A DNA stretch of 64,000 bases. Source: Vitellaria paradoxa (lineage: Eukaryota > Streptophyta > Magnoliopsida > Ericales > Sapotaceae). A model generated the notes under the pieces. The model worked only from the letters and a program-made list of their open reading frames with translations. It made no database searches and was not told where the DNA came from. A program made the position numbers and the translations under genes. The DNA is taken from positions 12,171,573 through 12,235,572 of the forward strand of contig CM034233.1 in NCBI GenBank assembly GCA_019916065.1, given 5' to 3'. Below are positions 1 through 12,109 of the stretch, piece after piece; positions within the stretch are counted from its first letter, which is position 1; each line of letters opens with the position of its first letter.

Positions 1-552
1 TATTTCTTTCTCTATTGAAATCTTCAAAACTGACAGTTGGATTCTTTAGAATCAATACGAAGGTGTAAGCTCTAATGAATTATAGTTGAAATCAACCAAT
101 GAAAACTCATCCCAATTTAGAAAAGATCAATCTGCAAATTGTTAAGAAAGTAAATAGGGAAAAAAAGAAAAGAAAAGAAAAATCACAATGTGAATTAGAC
201 GAATCGCATACGAGGAACCTAACGAACCCTAGGTTGCAGCGGTCAGTGCGATCTTAAGTCAGTCAATACCAGTTCACAAACCGACACCCACCTCACTAAT
301 CTCACACTTTGATCCAGTAATCCAACGGCCAGCGTCCTCCCAACCCAACACAAGCGGCTCAGATTTCACCATCCGTGCACCATTCGCCCGAATCAAGACA
401 AATTTCCACCCGTCGATCAAACCCATAAAACCCCGGAAAGTTCCATTCGAACGACCGAGTCAACGAGTACACCTCGTCTCTCAGAGCAGTTACCAAGGCG
501 CAAAAACCCGAAGACAGTCCCAAGGAAGGGAAGAGAGTTAGCGGGGAAGGCT
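1..552 (+). promoter_or_regulatory. 5' flank and leader of the 14-3-3 gene
   Basis: No open coding frame is supported here. The first 200 bases are AT-rich. From about 215 onward the sequence becomes C/A-rich with fewer T runs, as is typical of a plant promoter-proximal region and 5' leader. A weak TATA-like stretch (cataaaacc) lies near 423-431, about 125 bases before the ATG at 553. The transcription start cannot be fixed from sequence alone. Confidence 0.4.
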
Positions 553-3500
553 ATGGAAAAGGAGAGAGAGCAACAGGTTTACTTGGCCAGGCTTGCAGAG
601 CAAGCCGAGAGATACGATGGTATTGCTTTTTGCCGCCTTACTCTCTGTATGTGTATTCATCACGTCATTTTGGGGGTTTTTCCTTTTTCTTTTGTGGGTA
701 TTTTCTTGTTTGCTAGAATTGAATTATGGGTACCGAAATATTTGGTTTTATCTCGTAAATCGATTACAATTTGTGTTTAGAATCTAGTCTGAACTTTTCT
801 CTTATTTGCTTATAAATTACTTTTGTTCGTTATCTTTTTATTTATTGTTTCTCCAAGTGTTTGGTGGAGTATTTCAGGCTCTCTCCTTTTTTTTTTTTTT
901 GGGTGATTAGTGGCATTGCGAGTTGGGATTGTTCAATACAAATTTATTATTTACTTGTCTTTTTTCTACTCTCTTATCTATCTTTCCATTATTTTGCTGA
1001 TTGACTTTTCTACGAACTAGGTTAATCTTCTTCCTTCTTCTACTGACCGATAAATTGAAATGATTAGACTGTTGTTGGGTCTTCTCTCTCTTTCGCCTTT
1101 GCCTTCTTTTTTCTTTCCAGGGCCAATTTTTGGTTTGATGATCTATCTAACTAGTTCAATTCTAGCAGTTTCAATTGTCTCCTTTTTTTGGGGGGGGGGG
1201 GTGGGTGGGAAGATTTGTTCAACTTCCAGTGAAAATTGGATTAGTTTTGAGTTTATAGATTATGGTTGTCCTTTGTCTTGGACCATTTAAATTGATTTTG
1301 ATGGTTGGACGAGTATTAGGAAAACTAAGGGAGAGGCACTGTGAAACTCTGCTACCCATTTCTGTGATTTTTTTTCCTCTTTCCTTATCTTTTCTCTTAT
1401 GATAGGTTGTTTGAGGAAACAAGGGAGCAGTTTTAGTTTAAAAATAAAAATTAACAGTTGGAAGTTATAGAAAGAGTGTAGTTAGAAGGGTATTTTAGTA
1501 ATAAGAATACAGGACACAACTTCAACAAGAGGGAGACACCAATTGATGTTGTCCTTTTATATAGTGTAGATGAATAAAATTTAATAAATTTGATGAAAAA
1601 TGTTGATTGGTTAAATCTCGGTGTGGGCATGAACATAAGATATGAGACATGGTGACTAAAAAAGAAAAAAAGAAAGAAAAAAGGATATGGATGTGGCAGG
1701 GATATGGCATAAGCAACCTTTTCTTTTGTGTATTTTTATCAATTATGAATATGAATATAATATCTGGAAAAAACAAAAAGTATTAGAAATCAAAACTATT
1801 TCAAAATCTAAGTCATAACTCAAACATTGTTCAACATGTAAAAAAGTAACCAAAAAATTGATGATTTTAGAAATTTAGCTACCTATGCAAACATCAGGGT
1901 AATTTTTTTTTCCAACTTTGCCTAAAAATATTTGGCAGTTGCATTTTTGAGCTAGAAAAGGTAGTTGAAAAGTGTTAAAAATAGATTAAAATCTACTGTC
2001 AAATAAAGACTTTGTTATTATTACCCTAGTTGTGCATTTCCAGGTTGTGTCTTAACAAAAAAATATATAAAAAATTCAGACATGCCATATGGTGTGTCTA
2101 TCACGTATGTTGGTGGTTCTGAAAAGTGCTTATGTTGAATGGGTGTTGGACACAGATTCGGCACTTATTTTGGACTGGTTGAAGTTTGTTGGTTACTTCT
2201 TAACAAAAAAATCGATTTTCCTGCTTTAGATATAATCAAAATGTCTCCTTTGGTTTTGTAGATTTTTGACTACCTTTCGAAATTAGCTAGCTTCAGATCG
2301 AATTATTGTTTAATTGTTTTTTCCCCCTCTTAATTTATTAAATCGACACAAACAATACAAAGTTCTAAGTAAAGTTTAGCATTAATATAGCCATTTAATG
2401 TTCAAATGGATGGTTCATATTATAGAGAACTTACTATAATCACCTACTATTTGTGTTTGAAAACAATCTCACGGTCTTTCATGGTTTTAGAAATATGTGT
2501 GCGGGCATGTTAGAATCTCGTGATTCAAATGTGTGAATTAAAGTGCAATAAATCAGGCAATTGGGGTTCAATGCCTCTGATTGGAGAGGACTTTTCAAAT
2601 TCCCAAGATAGTGATATTAAATGCGAACACAAATTATCAAAGCTACAATGGAAAATAAAGATCAAACAAGTACCTTGCATGAAACTCCTATTTTCTTCAT
2701 TACCATGAATGAGTTTTCCAGAGTTACAGAGAAGAAATAGAAACGAACTTGCTACTCTACCCCAAACTATTCTAACATTACCTAAACCAAGAACCACTGA
2801 AACTATACATAAAACTAAAACTCTCTAAACTTCTGAAACTTATGAAAATGAAGAAAGTGTTGGCATAAACTCTAAAACAAAAGATATCTCGTAGAGAGGT
2901 GTTTTGGTTGAGGAACTCCTTCAGGTATAGCTTCCGTCTTCTTTTATAGGCCCTGGGGATGGTTAACTGTCCAATACCTCCGTATTCCATCAAATCGTGG
3001 GGTGTCTGAAATGTGCCACATGTCCCACACCTATTGGTATACTGGCGATCGTGGGTAGCTCTAACTGCTTATGTGTTTTGAGGCATCTTTGATAGGCCAA
3101 GTCATCTTTGCTCAATCATCCAGTTCCTTGATCAGGCAAACTGCTATTCGCTTGATTGGCCAGCTTCTTGATTGGTTATCTACCATTATATGCTATCACT
3201 TGAATGGATCTCTTTTTTTTTTTTTGGGGTTGGGGGGGGGGGGTGTAAAGTTTGAATGGATCTCTTCCGTTTTTGCACATGATTGTATTTGGTTACTTAT
3301 TGGCCCAAGGGCCTAGTTTCCGGTGGTCCACCTTGTTCATCTTGGTCACCTGGGACGAGGCTATGATGAGGCTCGAGGCCCTGAGTTTCGAAAAATGTTA
3401 CCCGTACATGTAAATTTTTGACTAAAAAAATTTATACTATAGTTTGGCCCTCCCTAGAATTTTAAAAGATGATTGGCCTCGGTTAGAAATATACCACCAC

Positions 3501-6500
3501 TAATACATACAAAATTTTGGGTTAAAAAAAAAAAATTAGTTTATGGACAAACCTCCCTAAAATTTTATTTTTTTCTTATTTGTTATATGTAATCCAAAAT
3601 TTGGAAGACCAACTGATTGTACCATCTATGTATATTAATTTATTTTTTATTTACTAAATATAATTTATAATATCAGTTATAATTTTTTTCTAGTCCTAAA
3701 TTCAACCCAGGAAAAAAAACCTGGGATTTAAAATTCTGTCTCTGTTGGTCACCCTCATTTATTGGCTTAACCATGGGACATAACTAGCTCAATTTGCTAA
3801 GGCTGATGGGCATATCTATGATTGTGTAGGGAAACCCTATCGTTAATGTCACGCGTGTCATGTTTGCCACATGTCATCCTTTGATTGGGATAGTTGTACC
3901 ATCCAGCACCTACCTAATCTGAGTTCAATTTGGAAGTTCACTAACTTTATCTTATTATGGGTGTGGGTGGATCAAAGGATTATACATTATGATTATGGAA
4001 AATTGGCACAAGGACGTATGATCGAAGAGCCCGGTTGTGAATTATTTAACACAAGAATATCTAGGGAGCAATTGTGGCTATCCATATTTATTCATTTTGG
4101 AATATACTGTGCCTGTTCTATGAGTGTGTATTTATAAAGAGATTGCATTTCAATTCTTTCTACTTGCATATATGGAAGAAGCGTGAAGTGTTGGATATTT
4201 AGTTAGTGAATAAAATTGTGGTTTTAAATAGTTGTTGTAACCGTGTCGCAAATGAAAAGTTTGTTGTTTCCAAGGGGCACAATTTGTTATTTCTATTGCA
4301 TCTTGAATGAACTTGATATGATTATTCTAGAAGTGTTTAACTCTGCTGTGCACAGGTATGCTTAGGGGCTGTATATCCTGTACCAACAAATGAGCTACTA
4401 AATTTCACGATGAGTAGTCTTAAAAATTAGAGGATATTTTCCTTTCATCTGTTTTTACTGTTGCATATACTTAATGACCTCATCCTGGGGCAAATTAGCT
4501 GCAGTGGTTTAAATTTTTTTTTTTCTTCAAGCGTTTATAGCTGTAGGATTTAATCCTTTTGTATTTGTAATTTTTTTGGTTCCTATTAACTAATTTCATT
4601 TTTATTTTTATTTTATTTATTTATGTATATTTTGTTGTTGTTGTTGTTGTAGAGATGGTGGAAGCAATGAAGAAAGTTGCCAAGATGGATGCGGAACTTA
4701 CTGTGGAGGAGAGGAATCTGCTTTCTGTTGGGTATAAGAATGTCATTGGGGCAAGAAGGGCATCATGGAGGATATTGTCTTCCCTTGAACAGAAGGAGGA
4801 GAGTAAGGGTCACGAACAAAATGCAAAGAGGATAAAGGATTACCGTCAGAGGGTTGAGGATGAACTCACAAAGATATGCTATGACATATTGTCTGTTATT
4901 GATGAGCACCTCGTCCCGTCATCCTTAACAGGAGAATCAACTGTTTTCTACTATAAGATGTGAGTTTTTTTTTTTTTTTTTTGGGTTCTCAATAGCTAGG
5001 AGAGAATGCTTTTGGATGTGTCAGGTTAACAATTGATGAGTACAGAATGGAATATTTGAATCTGAACAGTAGGTATCTGCTGATCCTTAGTTACTATGAT
5101 TGATCACCACCCTGTGAACTACGTTTTGGTACACATGTTCCTTTCTATACACTAAATTAACAATTCAAAAAGATTATACATGTATTATATTTTCAATAGG
5201 AAATGTCTTTGGAAAATAATAAATTGATAACAAATCGTGACAAGAACCAATAATCTTAAGTTTTTACAAAAGGATGATGAGTAAATATTTGTATGAAACA
5301 AAAAATGCACTTAGTTTTATGAATATCTATACTGTATTATTTTTTAATTATTATTATTATTTGAAAATAACCAAAACGTTTTAATAATATGATGACTTTA
5401 TGAGAAGTCCACCCCCCATCGTACAAGTATTTTAGAGTACAAGCGTACCACGTTCCGTTTTCTGTTCCATGTACTAAAACCATCTACATTCCAGGTAATA
5501 TTGTGCTAATCCCAAACAAATGGAATGTGGGATTTGGTCTTTTTGTATTTGAATGTGAAACAAATGAAATATGCATTGGATTCCCCCCCCCCCTTACTGC
5601 AGCTTGGTCAGATTGCATTGTTCTCTTCAATGCAATCATATGATTTTGTCAAATATTCATAAATCATGGTTTAAATGTTATTCGAGGAGGAGCTTGCATT
5701 TAATTGAAGCATGAATCCTGCTTCAACAATTCCTGCACTACTTAGTTGAATTTACTAGCTTTTGTTGGTGCCAGGTATCAGTTCTTTCATATTTTTTCCT
5801 GCTAATGTTAATGTGGTTTTTGATCCCATCACTCTCACATTCCAGGAAGGGAGACTATTATCGTTACCTAGCCGAGTTTAAATCTGGCAATGATCGTAAA
5901 GAGGTGGCAGATCAGTCACTTAAGGCTTATGAGGTCTCGCCCTCTTATTTACTTTTGACATATCTCCTTTTGTCTAAGCTTTCCAGCTGATTTTTTTTTT
6001 TAATTTATTTTTTTCTAAGCATATTATTTGCACAATATTTCTTTCTTTTCTTGTTTGTGTTGTGGTTATCAGACTTATAATATTAGTTGGATGCTTTTTA
6101 CGCTACAGGCTGCCACTAGCACTGCTTCAACAGATTTACCCCCTACTCATCCCATCAGACTTGGCTTGGCTTTGAACTTCTCCGTTTTCTACTATGAGAT
6201 TTTGAACTCCCCTGAGAGGTATCTCTCTCTCTCTCTCTCGGTTTCACATGTTTAGGCTAGATTACATGGATTTGGGTACGTGTCTAAAAGTCGGATCTAT
6301 TAATTCTTTTATTCATGGATACGGAGACATTAGAAAATATTCATATGTTTACTATAATTATTTTTTTTATAGGACAATATCGTATTTACAAGATACCATT
6401 AGAGTATTTCATACATAAAATATAAGTTCTATTCATAATTATGTGCTAAAATTGAATTACTAAATATGTTTATATGGATGGCCAATTATGTGTGAGACAC

Positions 6501-6956
6501 ATATCATACCCTTACTCAAATGTCCTGTTTAACAGTCAAGTATCAGGCATCGTACATTTGGGTGACTCCATGTAATAGAAGGGTTAATAATTATACACCT
6601 GTAATTATACACCCGGGTACTCTTCTTTGTCACCGTCTTCTTTTACCACTTGTTCCTTTTTTGACCCTCTCTCTCTCTCTCTTTTTAATTTTTAATTTTT
6701 TTGACTCACATTTGCATTAGTCGTGGAGCAATTGATATATTTTCATATTATTGCATAGCCATATTTTTTGTTCCATATGAAATGTTGTTTTTGTTGCCCA
6801 GGGCTTGTCACCTGGCTAAACAAGCATTTGATGAGGCCATTGCAGAACTTGATAGTCTCAATGAAGACTCCTACAAGGATAGCACTCTCATTATGCAGCT
6901 TCTTAGAGACAACCTGACATTATGGACCTCAGATCTGCCTGAAGAGGGAGGTAAAT

Positions 6957-6991
<35 letters not shown>

Positions 6992-9900
6992 GTATATATA
7001 TATAGGTAGTTTGATGCTTTGTTGACTCGATAGTATTTGCCAACTTTTGCTAATGCCACATTTTGTTCATGTGAATGAAACGAAAATGGAAGTGGGAATG
7101 AAATGGCATGACCATCCTCAGTCTTGTTTTGTTGCCAAATTAAATAACTAATTGGACGGAACAATTATTTTTTATTTTAATAGTGGTTTATATTAAATTA
7201 AAATGAAAATCACAATTTTTTTTTTTGATTTGAAAGTGGTGGTTGAAGGTAGGGGAATGGTTATGTAGGATGGTGTTGGAGGGAGGTGGTGTTGGTAGTG
7301 ATAGTGATGGAGATGGTAAAGGACAACAATGGTGGTGGTGACAATGGCGGTGATGGAGGGGGGTGGCATCAGCAGCAAAAGGTGATGGAAGTGGAAGAGG
7401 TCATGGCAACAGTGTGATGGTTGGGGATGGATGTGGTATGCAATAAGGTAGGACAAGTGGTGGTGGTGGTGGTGGTAGTAGAATGCTACGGGCACTGTTT
7501 GCTTTTTTATTTTCTTTTTCCTCTCTGTATATAAAAATATAAATTATTTTCTTTATCTAATTCCTCAAGGGAATGAAAATGTGGGAATGACTTGAGGGAG
7601 GATCATTCCCACATTTTGTTGGTTGAAAAAATATTTATATATACTTGTGGGCTTCTCTTTAGTATATATAGGTTCCGTTTGGAATGACAAAAAGCTTGAA
7701 AAAAGGGTGAAAAATACTGAAAAACTCTAGAACTTTAAAAAACGGTGAAAAATACTGAAAAATTCTAAAAATTATTCACTTTTTATCTCACAGTACGAAT
7801 TATAAACCCATAACTTATCTCACTTTATCTCATTTTATCTCACTTTTTGTCACTCCAAACCCCATAGTTTATAAATATTTTTGAAAAAGGAAGAAGAGAA
7901 ACTAATTCAAGGCCATAGTTGTCTTATTGACAGTGTATCCATGCAGTTTTCTTGGCCCATTATGAAGTTGCCTTGAGGACTCATTAACTAGCTAATTAAT
8001 ATGGAGGTCTTTTTTCTTTTTGTACTCCATTTATTTTCTCCATTTAAATTTTGTTTTCATATTATTTCCATGAAGTAATATTGAACAATGTGAGAAAGAT
8101 GTAATGGATTATTAGTCAAATTTTGTTCTTTACCTTTGTGACGAGAGTCATAACTCCGAAGTTAAAGCACGTCTATGTAAAAATGGTTTGTAAACATTGA
8201 GTCAAATATCATAGTAAACTTTGAAATATATCACATGTTAAATTCTTTTTTGACAAGTGAGATTGTTATATGAAAACACATCAAGGTGATGTTACCCGCA
8301 TATAAAAGGAAAACCAAATAACAAAAAGGCTGCCAAAGTCGGACTATAAGATCATAGATGCGGGTGGACATGTAGTGCACATAACCATTACCCATTTCAA
8401 TGGTAGGTGGGGCATTAAAGGAATGTTATAAAAAAAAAAAAAAAAAAAAAAGAAAAGAAAAAGTTGAAGTCAAAAGTACTTTACTTAGCCTTTCCCCAAC
8501 TAAATGGGGTTGGCTATACGGATCTCCCCTCGCCCCTCCCCCCCCTTTCCGTTCCCCTTAGTTGAGTTCTGGCCTACTACACCACTATCCATTTCTCACA
8601 ATTTGGATGCTTGCACTCGTTCTAATTGGTGCATTACTGGTGCTATCTCTACCCTACGATGGAACTTGGTACGACGGGGATTGGTTCATCCCCCCCCCCC
8701 ACCAAAAAAAAAAACACACACACGCACACCCCATCACAGTTACTATAGATGCCTTATATTTTGTAGTTAAAAAATATAAAATACGGGTAGTTGCCCCTCC
8801 TCCTGGTCAGAAGTCAATGTAGCTAGTTTTTTGTTAGGTCTAAGCATTTTGGTCCTCTTCGTCTGACATTGCTGGTTCCATTACTACCTTTACCATTTCA
8901 TGAATACGCTAATTTCTAGTTCTATCTTTTTCGTTTTACCACATGTTTACTTTGGCATTCTCAAAAGTAAATTTACTTAAATAAGTGATAATCTTTTTAA
9001 AGATTACTTATACATCTCTTGTGTGTACTCTTGGGTGATTAAAGGGTGTTAATATAAGCTAATAAAAAATTTTCACCAAATGTCTGGCATAACTAACTTC
9101 AAGATTTCCAAAATTAAGTTTCACTAACTACTTCTAGTGTTACCTCATAAACATCATAGATTCCAAAAATTAAGACTTAACCATCTTTGAAGGGCAACCA
9201 TAGATGAAGGGCATAAATCTGTTTTCCAATATTTTTAGGGGATGTTTACACCCTGAAATCTTTTGGTGATACTCTTCACAAATCAAATTTAGATAGAAGG
9301 GCAGTGGTAATCATGCCTGCCTTCTAACCGACCTTTGTTCCTTTTTGCACACTTCTTGATGCTTTTTTTATAAAATTCTGATTACTTAAACACCCCCCCC
9401 CCCAAAAAAAAAAAAAAAGTAATCATGTCTGCCTTCTCTTCTTTGCATGTCTCCCCATCAACTCTGCATAACCTCTTAAACTTTCATTAGTGAAGAACCT
9501 AAATACCCATGTTTGATTAAAGACCCCAAACTCTCAGACAAAACCACAATAGATAAGAATACAGGGCATAGACTTCTTATCCTGCTTGCGTAAGCAACAT
9601 TAATTTGCAATGATTTGTTGCCTCTTAATTTGAATGACAGTGAAATCTTACCATGAGTTGCATACCATGCTAAAGGGCCTTTGGTTGCGCACCCAATGGC
9701 CGTATTTGGGTATATTGAAATTTATAAAATTAATCGTTTGTTATGGTGAAATCACTAGCTACTAAATTTCCATCATTTGTAGGTGAATAAGCCTGTTAGG
9801 AAAAAATTGCACATCATTTCAAATTAGGTCAATCTAATCCAAGAGAGCCTACCAACTTGATGATCTAAAATATTCAGTGGAAGTCATTCTAGAATGGCAC

Positions 9901-11280
9901 AATTTTACTCTTTATGGTGCTTGGGGTGGGGGATGGAGGTATTTGAGGAAGTGAGGCACTGTCCAGAAAGGTCTCTTGGCATCACTTCTCCCCATGATTA
10001 TCACACATAATGAATCTTTTATACAAGTGCTCAGGTGGCGGCCCACTCATTTACTAGGTTTGAGCAAGAGGGTGAGCCTTGGTGCGACAGTAAAGTTGCT
10101 GTTTTGTGATTTAGATGTTGTGGGTTCAATACTCATCTTCAATTATTGGAGATAAGACTGCGTATATTGTCCCCTCCCAGACTTTGCATAGGTAGGAGTT
10201 TTGTTCACTGGGTCATCTTTTTTATCTACCACGTTTGAGCAAAGGGGTGCTTGGATCATCATCCTCTAGTCATTTTATTCAATGAAGAGGAAAAACATTA
10301 AACCAAAATCTGTTCATATATATTATGTTATGTACACTATTCTTAACTAATGATGTACCTGTGTCAAGATACTCAACCTATGGATAAGGTTATAGGATAT
10401 GCGGAGATTTACCTAACAACATGTTCACCCATTCAAGTTTGCTACATCACTATGCATAAATATTCCTTATGTATAACATGCTTTATGAAAACTTGTTAAT
10501 ATCATTTTTAGTAAGTTAACATTTTAAACCTGTTGTATAACTCAAATGGACTATCACGTTCTGACCTTCGGAGCTGGGTATGCAAATCATTTTCTTAGTG
10601 GAGCAGAAAAACATCCATCTTCCCTTTCTTTATCTTTTAAAGCATGCCCTGGTTTAAATATTGATTTTTATCAGTAGCATTGCTTGATATGGCTTTGCCT
10701 CTAATCCAGATTTCTTCCAGCTTCTACCTTGAACAGTTAACTGGTGTTCTTTATATATATGTATAAATTGTCTGCTAACTGATGTTATTTTGAAACGTGA
10801 CATCTAAACTAGCAGGTGATCAGTCTAAAGGTGACGAGCCAACATTGGAGGTAAGAAAGATGAACGACTCGCTTTTTTAACATGTATTTTTTTTTCCAGC
10901 TCCTTGGAAGCCAAATCCTCTTTTTTTTCCCTTTTTTTTTTGGGGGGGGGGGGAGGGGGGGTTTAACTCAAAACCTAAAATCCAGGGTGTAGCCGCCCTT
11001 AACACTGGCTAATGCCTCCTCATTAAGCCAGTGTATTCTGCTCAGAATGGGTCCTGAATAAGATATACCAAGCTAAATTAGATGATGAGCATTCTGTTAC
11101 CTCTTGCGACCATTTTTAGAGTCTGATATAGCTAACAGATGCAAAAAAAAAAATTCATTGGCTGACAATCATTGTTGAGGAAGTCCCTGGCTAATCTTTG
11201 CCCTGGTCTTATTTTTTTATTTTTTATTTTTTTTAATAAATCTTACATCAACTGCTTTTGTGTGGATTTTACAGAGCTAG
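553..11280 (+). CDS. 14-3-3 protein, epsilon class (iota/D-like), 253 aa
   Basis: Phosphoserine/threonine-binding adaptor that dimerises and docks on phosphorylated client proteins in cytosol and nucleus. Coding exons: 553-619, 4653-4959, 5846-5933, 6109-6218, 6802-6950, 10816-10850, 11275-11280. They sum to 762 nt and every junction keeps frame with GT-AG. The protein runs from [20 protein letters not shown] through the signature [18 protein letters not shown]. Expected phosphopeptide-pocket residues are present: K51, R58, R131, Y132, N177 and N228. The [18 protein letters not shown] signature is intact. An intron after codon 22, in the N-terminal helices, is typical of plant epsilon-class genes; non-epsilon genes lack it. 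The divergent tail is [14 protein letters not shown]. The last exon contributes only AGC TAG, so the exact C-terminus is the least certain part. Intron 1 is 4.0 kb and intron 5 is 3.9 kb. Confidence 0.93.
620..4652 (+). other. 14-3-3 intron 1 (4.0 kb)
   Basis: Spans the GT at 620 to the AG at 4651-4652. It is AT-rich, with long T tracts (about 889-900) and two oligo-T/oligo-G junctions (1183-1201 and 3213-3243). The stretch 3400-3720 (flavoured by 'tttggccctccctagaattt') looks like fragments of a degraded dispersed repeat. No internal gene is supported. The short open frames here lack family resemblance. Confidence 0.6.
6222..6239. repeat. (CT)n microsatellite just inside 14-3-3 intron 4
   Basis: A run of TC dinucleotides starts four bases after the exon 4 donor site (exon ends at 6218). 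A second (TC)n run follows the exon 5 donor at 6960-6988. Both are directly visible. Confidence 0.85.
6960..7004. repeat. (TC)n-(TA)n compound microsatellite after exon 5 donor
   Basis: About 14 TC units are followed by a short TA run, starting roughly 10 bases after the donor of 14-3-3 exon 5 (exon ends at 6950). Confidence 0.85.
7231..7482. repeat. G-rich GGT/GGA minisatellite-like tract in 14-3-3 intron 5
   Basis: About 250 bases of imperfect ggtggt, gatggt and gaggtg units, strongly purine-rich and low in C on the + strand. It ends in (GGT)n at about 7457-7475. The minus-strand open frame across it is a histidine-rich simple-sequence artefact. It could form G-rich secondary structure, but that is inference. 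Confidence 0.6.
7669..7866. mobile_element. Short MITE with GTTTGGAATGAC termini
   Basis: The left end (gttccgtttggaatgacaaaa) is matched inversely by the right end (tttttgtcactccaaacccc). Internally there are repeated 'tatctcac' units and a cagtacgaattata motif. Related copies in this window lie at about 16118-16279 and 41799-41940 and share the 'GTxxTTTxGAATGA' end and the aattxgtacagt motif. I could not settle a clean target-site duplication. Located in 14-3-3 intron 5. Confidence 0.55.
8490..8530 (+). repeat. SINE-like dispersed motif fragment
   Basis: The stretch 'ccccaactaaatggggttgg' at about 8498-8517, followed by 'ctatacggatc', resembles a motif often seen near the 3' domain of plant SINEs. 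Only a fragment is recognisable and there is no identifiable head. It is followed by a C-run/A-run junction at 8690-8713 and (CA)n. Confidence 0.3.
10058..10246 (+). mobile_element. Au-type SINE with flanking target duplication
   Basis: A tRNA-derived SINE in 14-3-3 intron 5. The body is about 10070-10232. It begins with a box A-like gtgagccttggtgcgac (10072-10088), has a degenerate box B (gggttcaatactc, 10130-10142) and the Au-family 3' section (agactgcgtatattg, then gcataggtaggag, then cactgggtcatc), and ends in a T tract. It is flanked by near-identical direct repeats: gtttgagcaagaggg at 10058-10072 and gtttgagcaaagggg at 10233-10247. The Au assignment is from memory of the family consensus; the flanking repeats are read directly. 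Confidence 0.8.
10918..10962. repeat. Oligo-T/oligo-G homopolymer junction
   Basis: T runs pass directly into a long G run with one interrupting A, just downstream of 14-3-3 exon 6 (exon ends at 10850). One of at least eight such T/G or C/A junctions in the window. Confidence 0.8.
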
Positions 11281-12109
11281 TTGGAGTAGAGCTACGTGGT
11301 GTGCTTTCAGGTGATGGATTAACCAAGGAAGGTATGCAAGTGTGGGAAACTCAAATGTTACTACCATAAAGAGTATGGATTGTATCTTATGGCTCCCATA
11401 ATGCTTGTAGGACACCATCGCTGATATATATTTCAGACAGATTTGCATACTTCTCTGGTTTGTGAACTTGTGATTACCATTTATCAGTTCGACCTCTTTT
11501 TTACGTATTTCTTTGTTCTAGTTGTGAGGTGGTTATTTTAATTCATTTTCTTTTTAATTTTTTGTTCACCATATTTTATTAACCTCCTGGATGTATGTTT
11601 GTGGGATTGATTGGGTTGGCAATATGGATGATGTTTTCCATAACTGGGTTGGTGTTCTTTATTTTGTTCTTTTCCTGCCCCTACCTTTTCCTATGTTATT
11701 TTTTGGTGCAACGGGATTGACTCTATTAATTTGGCAATTTCTATTTCTAAAGTAAAGGATTATTATGAGGGAAGCATAGCGAATTTCCTCTGAAATATGG
11801 TTGGGCGCTTTCCGGGTTCTTTCATATTATAAAAGCATTGGAAAGATAAGTGGAAGTGACCCACCCAGAGACAAAAGCTCTAATGTAATGCCATATGGAG
11901 ATAGCTAACTTCTCAACAGACTGGATTCTGCTAAAGCTAAGCAAAAGCAGAAGTAAATTCGGGAGTTCCCACGATTGCTCAATAAAAGGCTTTCGCTAGG
12001 CGCTACTGTTTTGGATACAGTAGTAGTGAAGAAAATCCAATTCCAGCTGACATCGTTAAGTGACTTTTGAGCGTAGAAGTTTTGATATGTGATGCTGGTA
12101 CAGCTACAG
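11281..12109. other. Convergent 3' region between 14-3-3 and hydrolase genes
   Basis: About 830 bases between the stop of the + strand 14-3-3 gene (11278-11280) and the stop of the - strand hydrolase (complement of 12110-12112). It presumably holds both 3' UTRs. I see no open frame with family resemblance and no clear repeat. Confidence 0.6.

Noticed and set aside
7193..7495. 100-codon His-rich minus-strand frame
   Set aside because: Produced by the GGT/GGA minisatellite-like tract; no conserved features.
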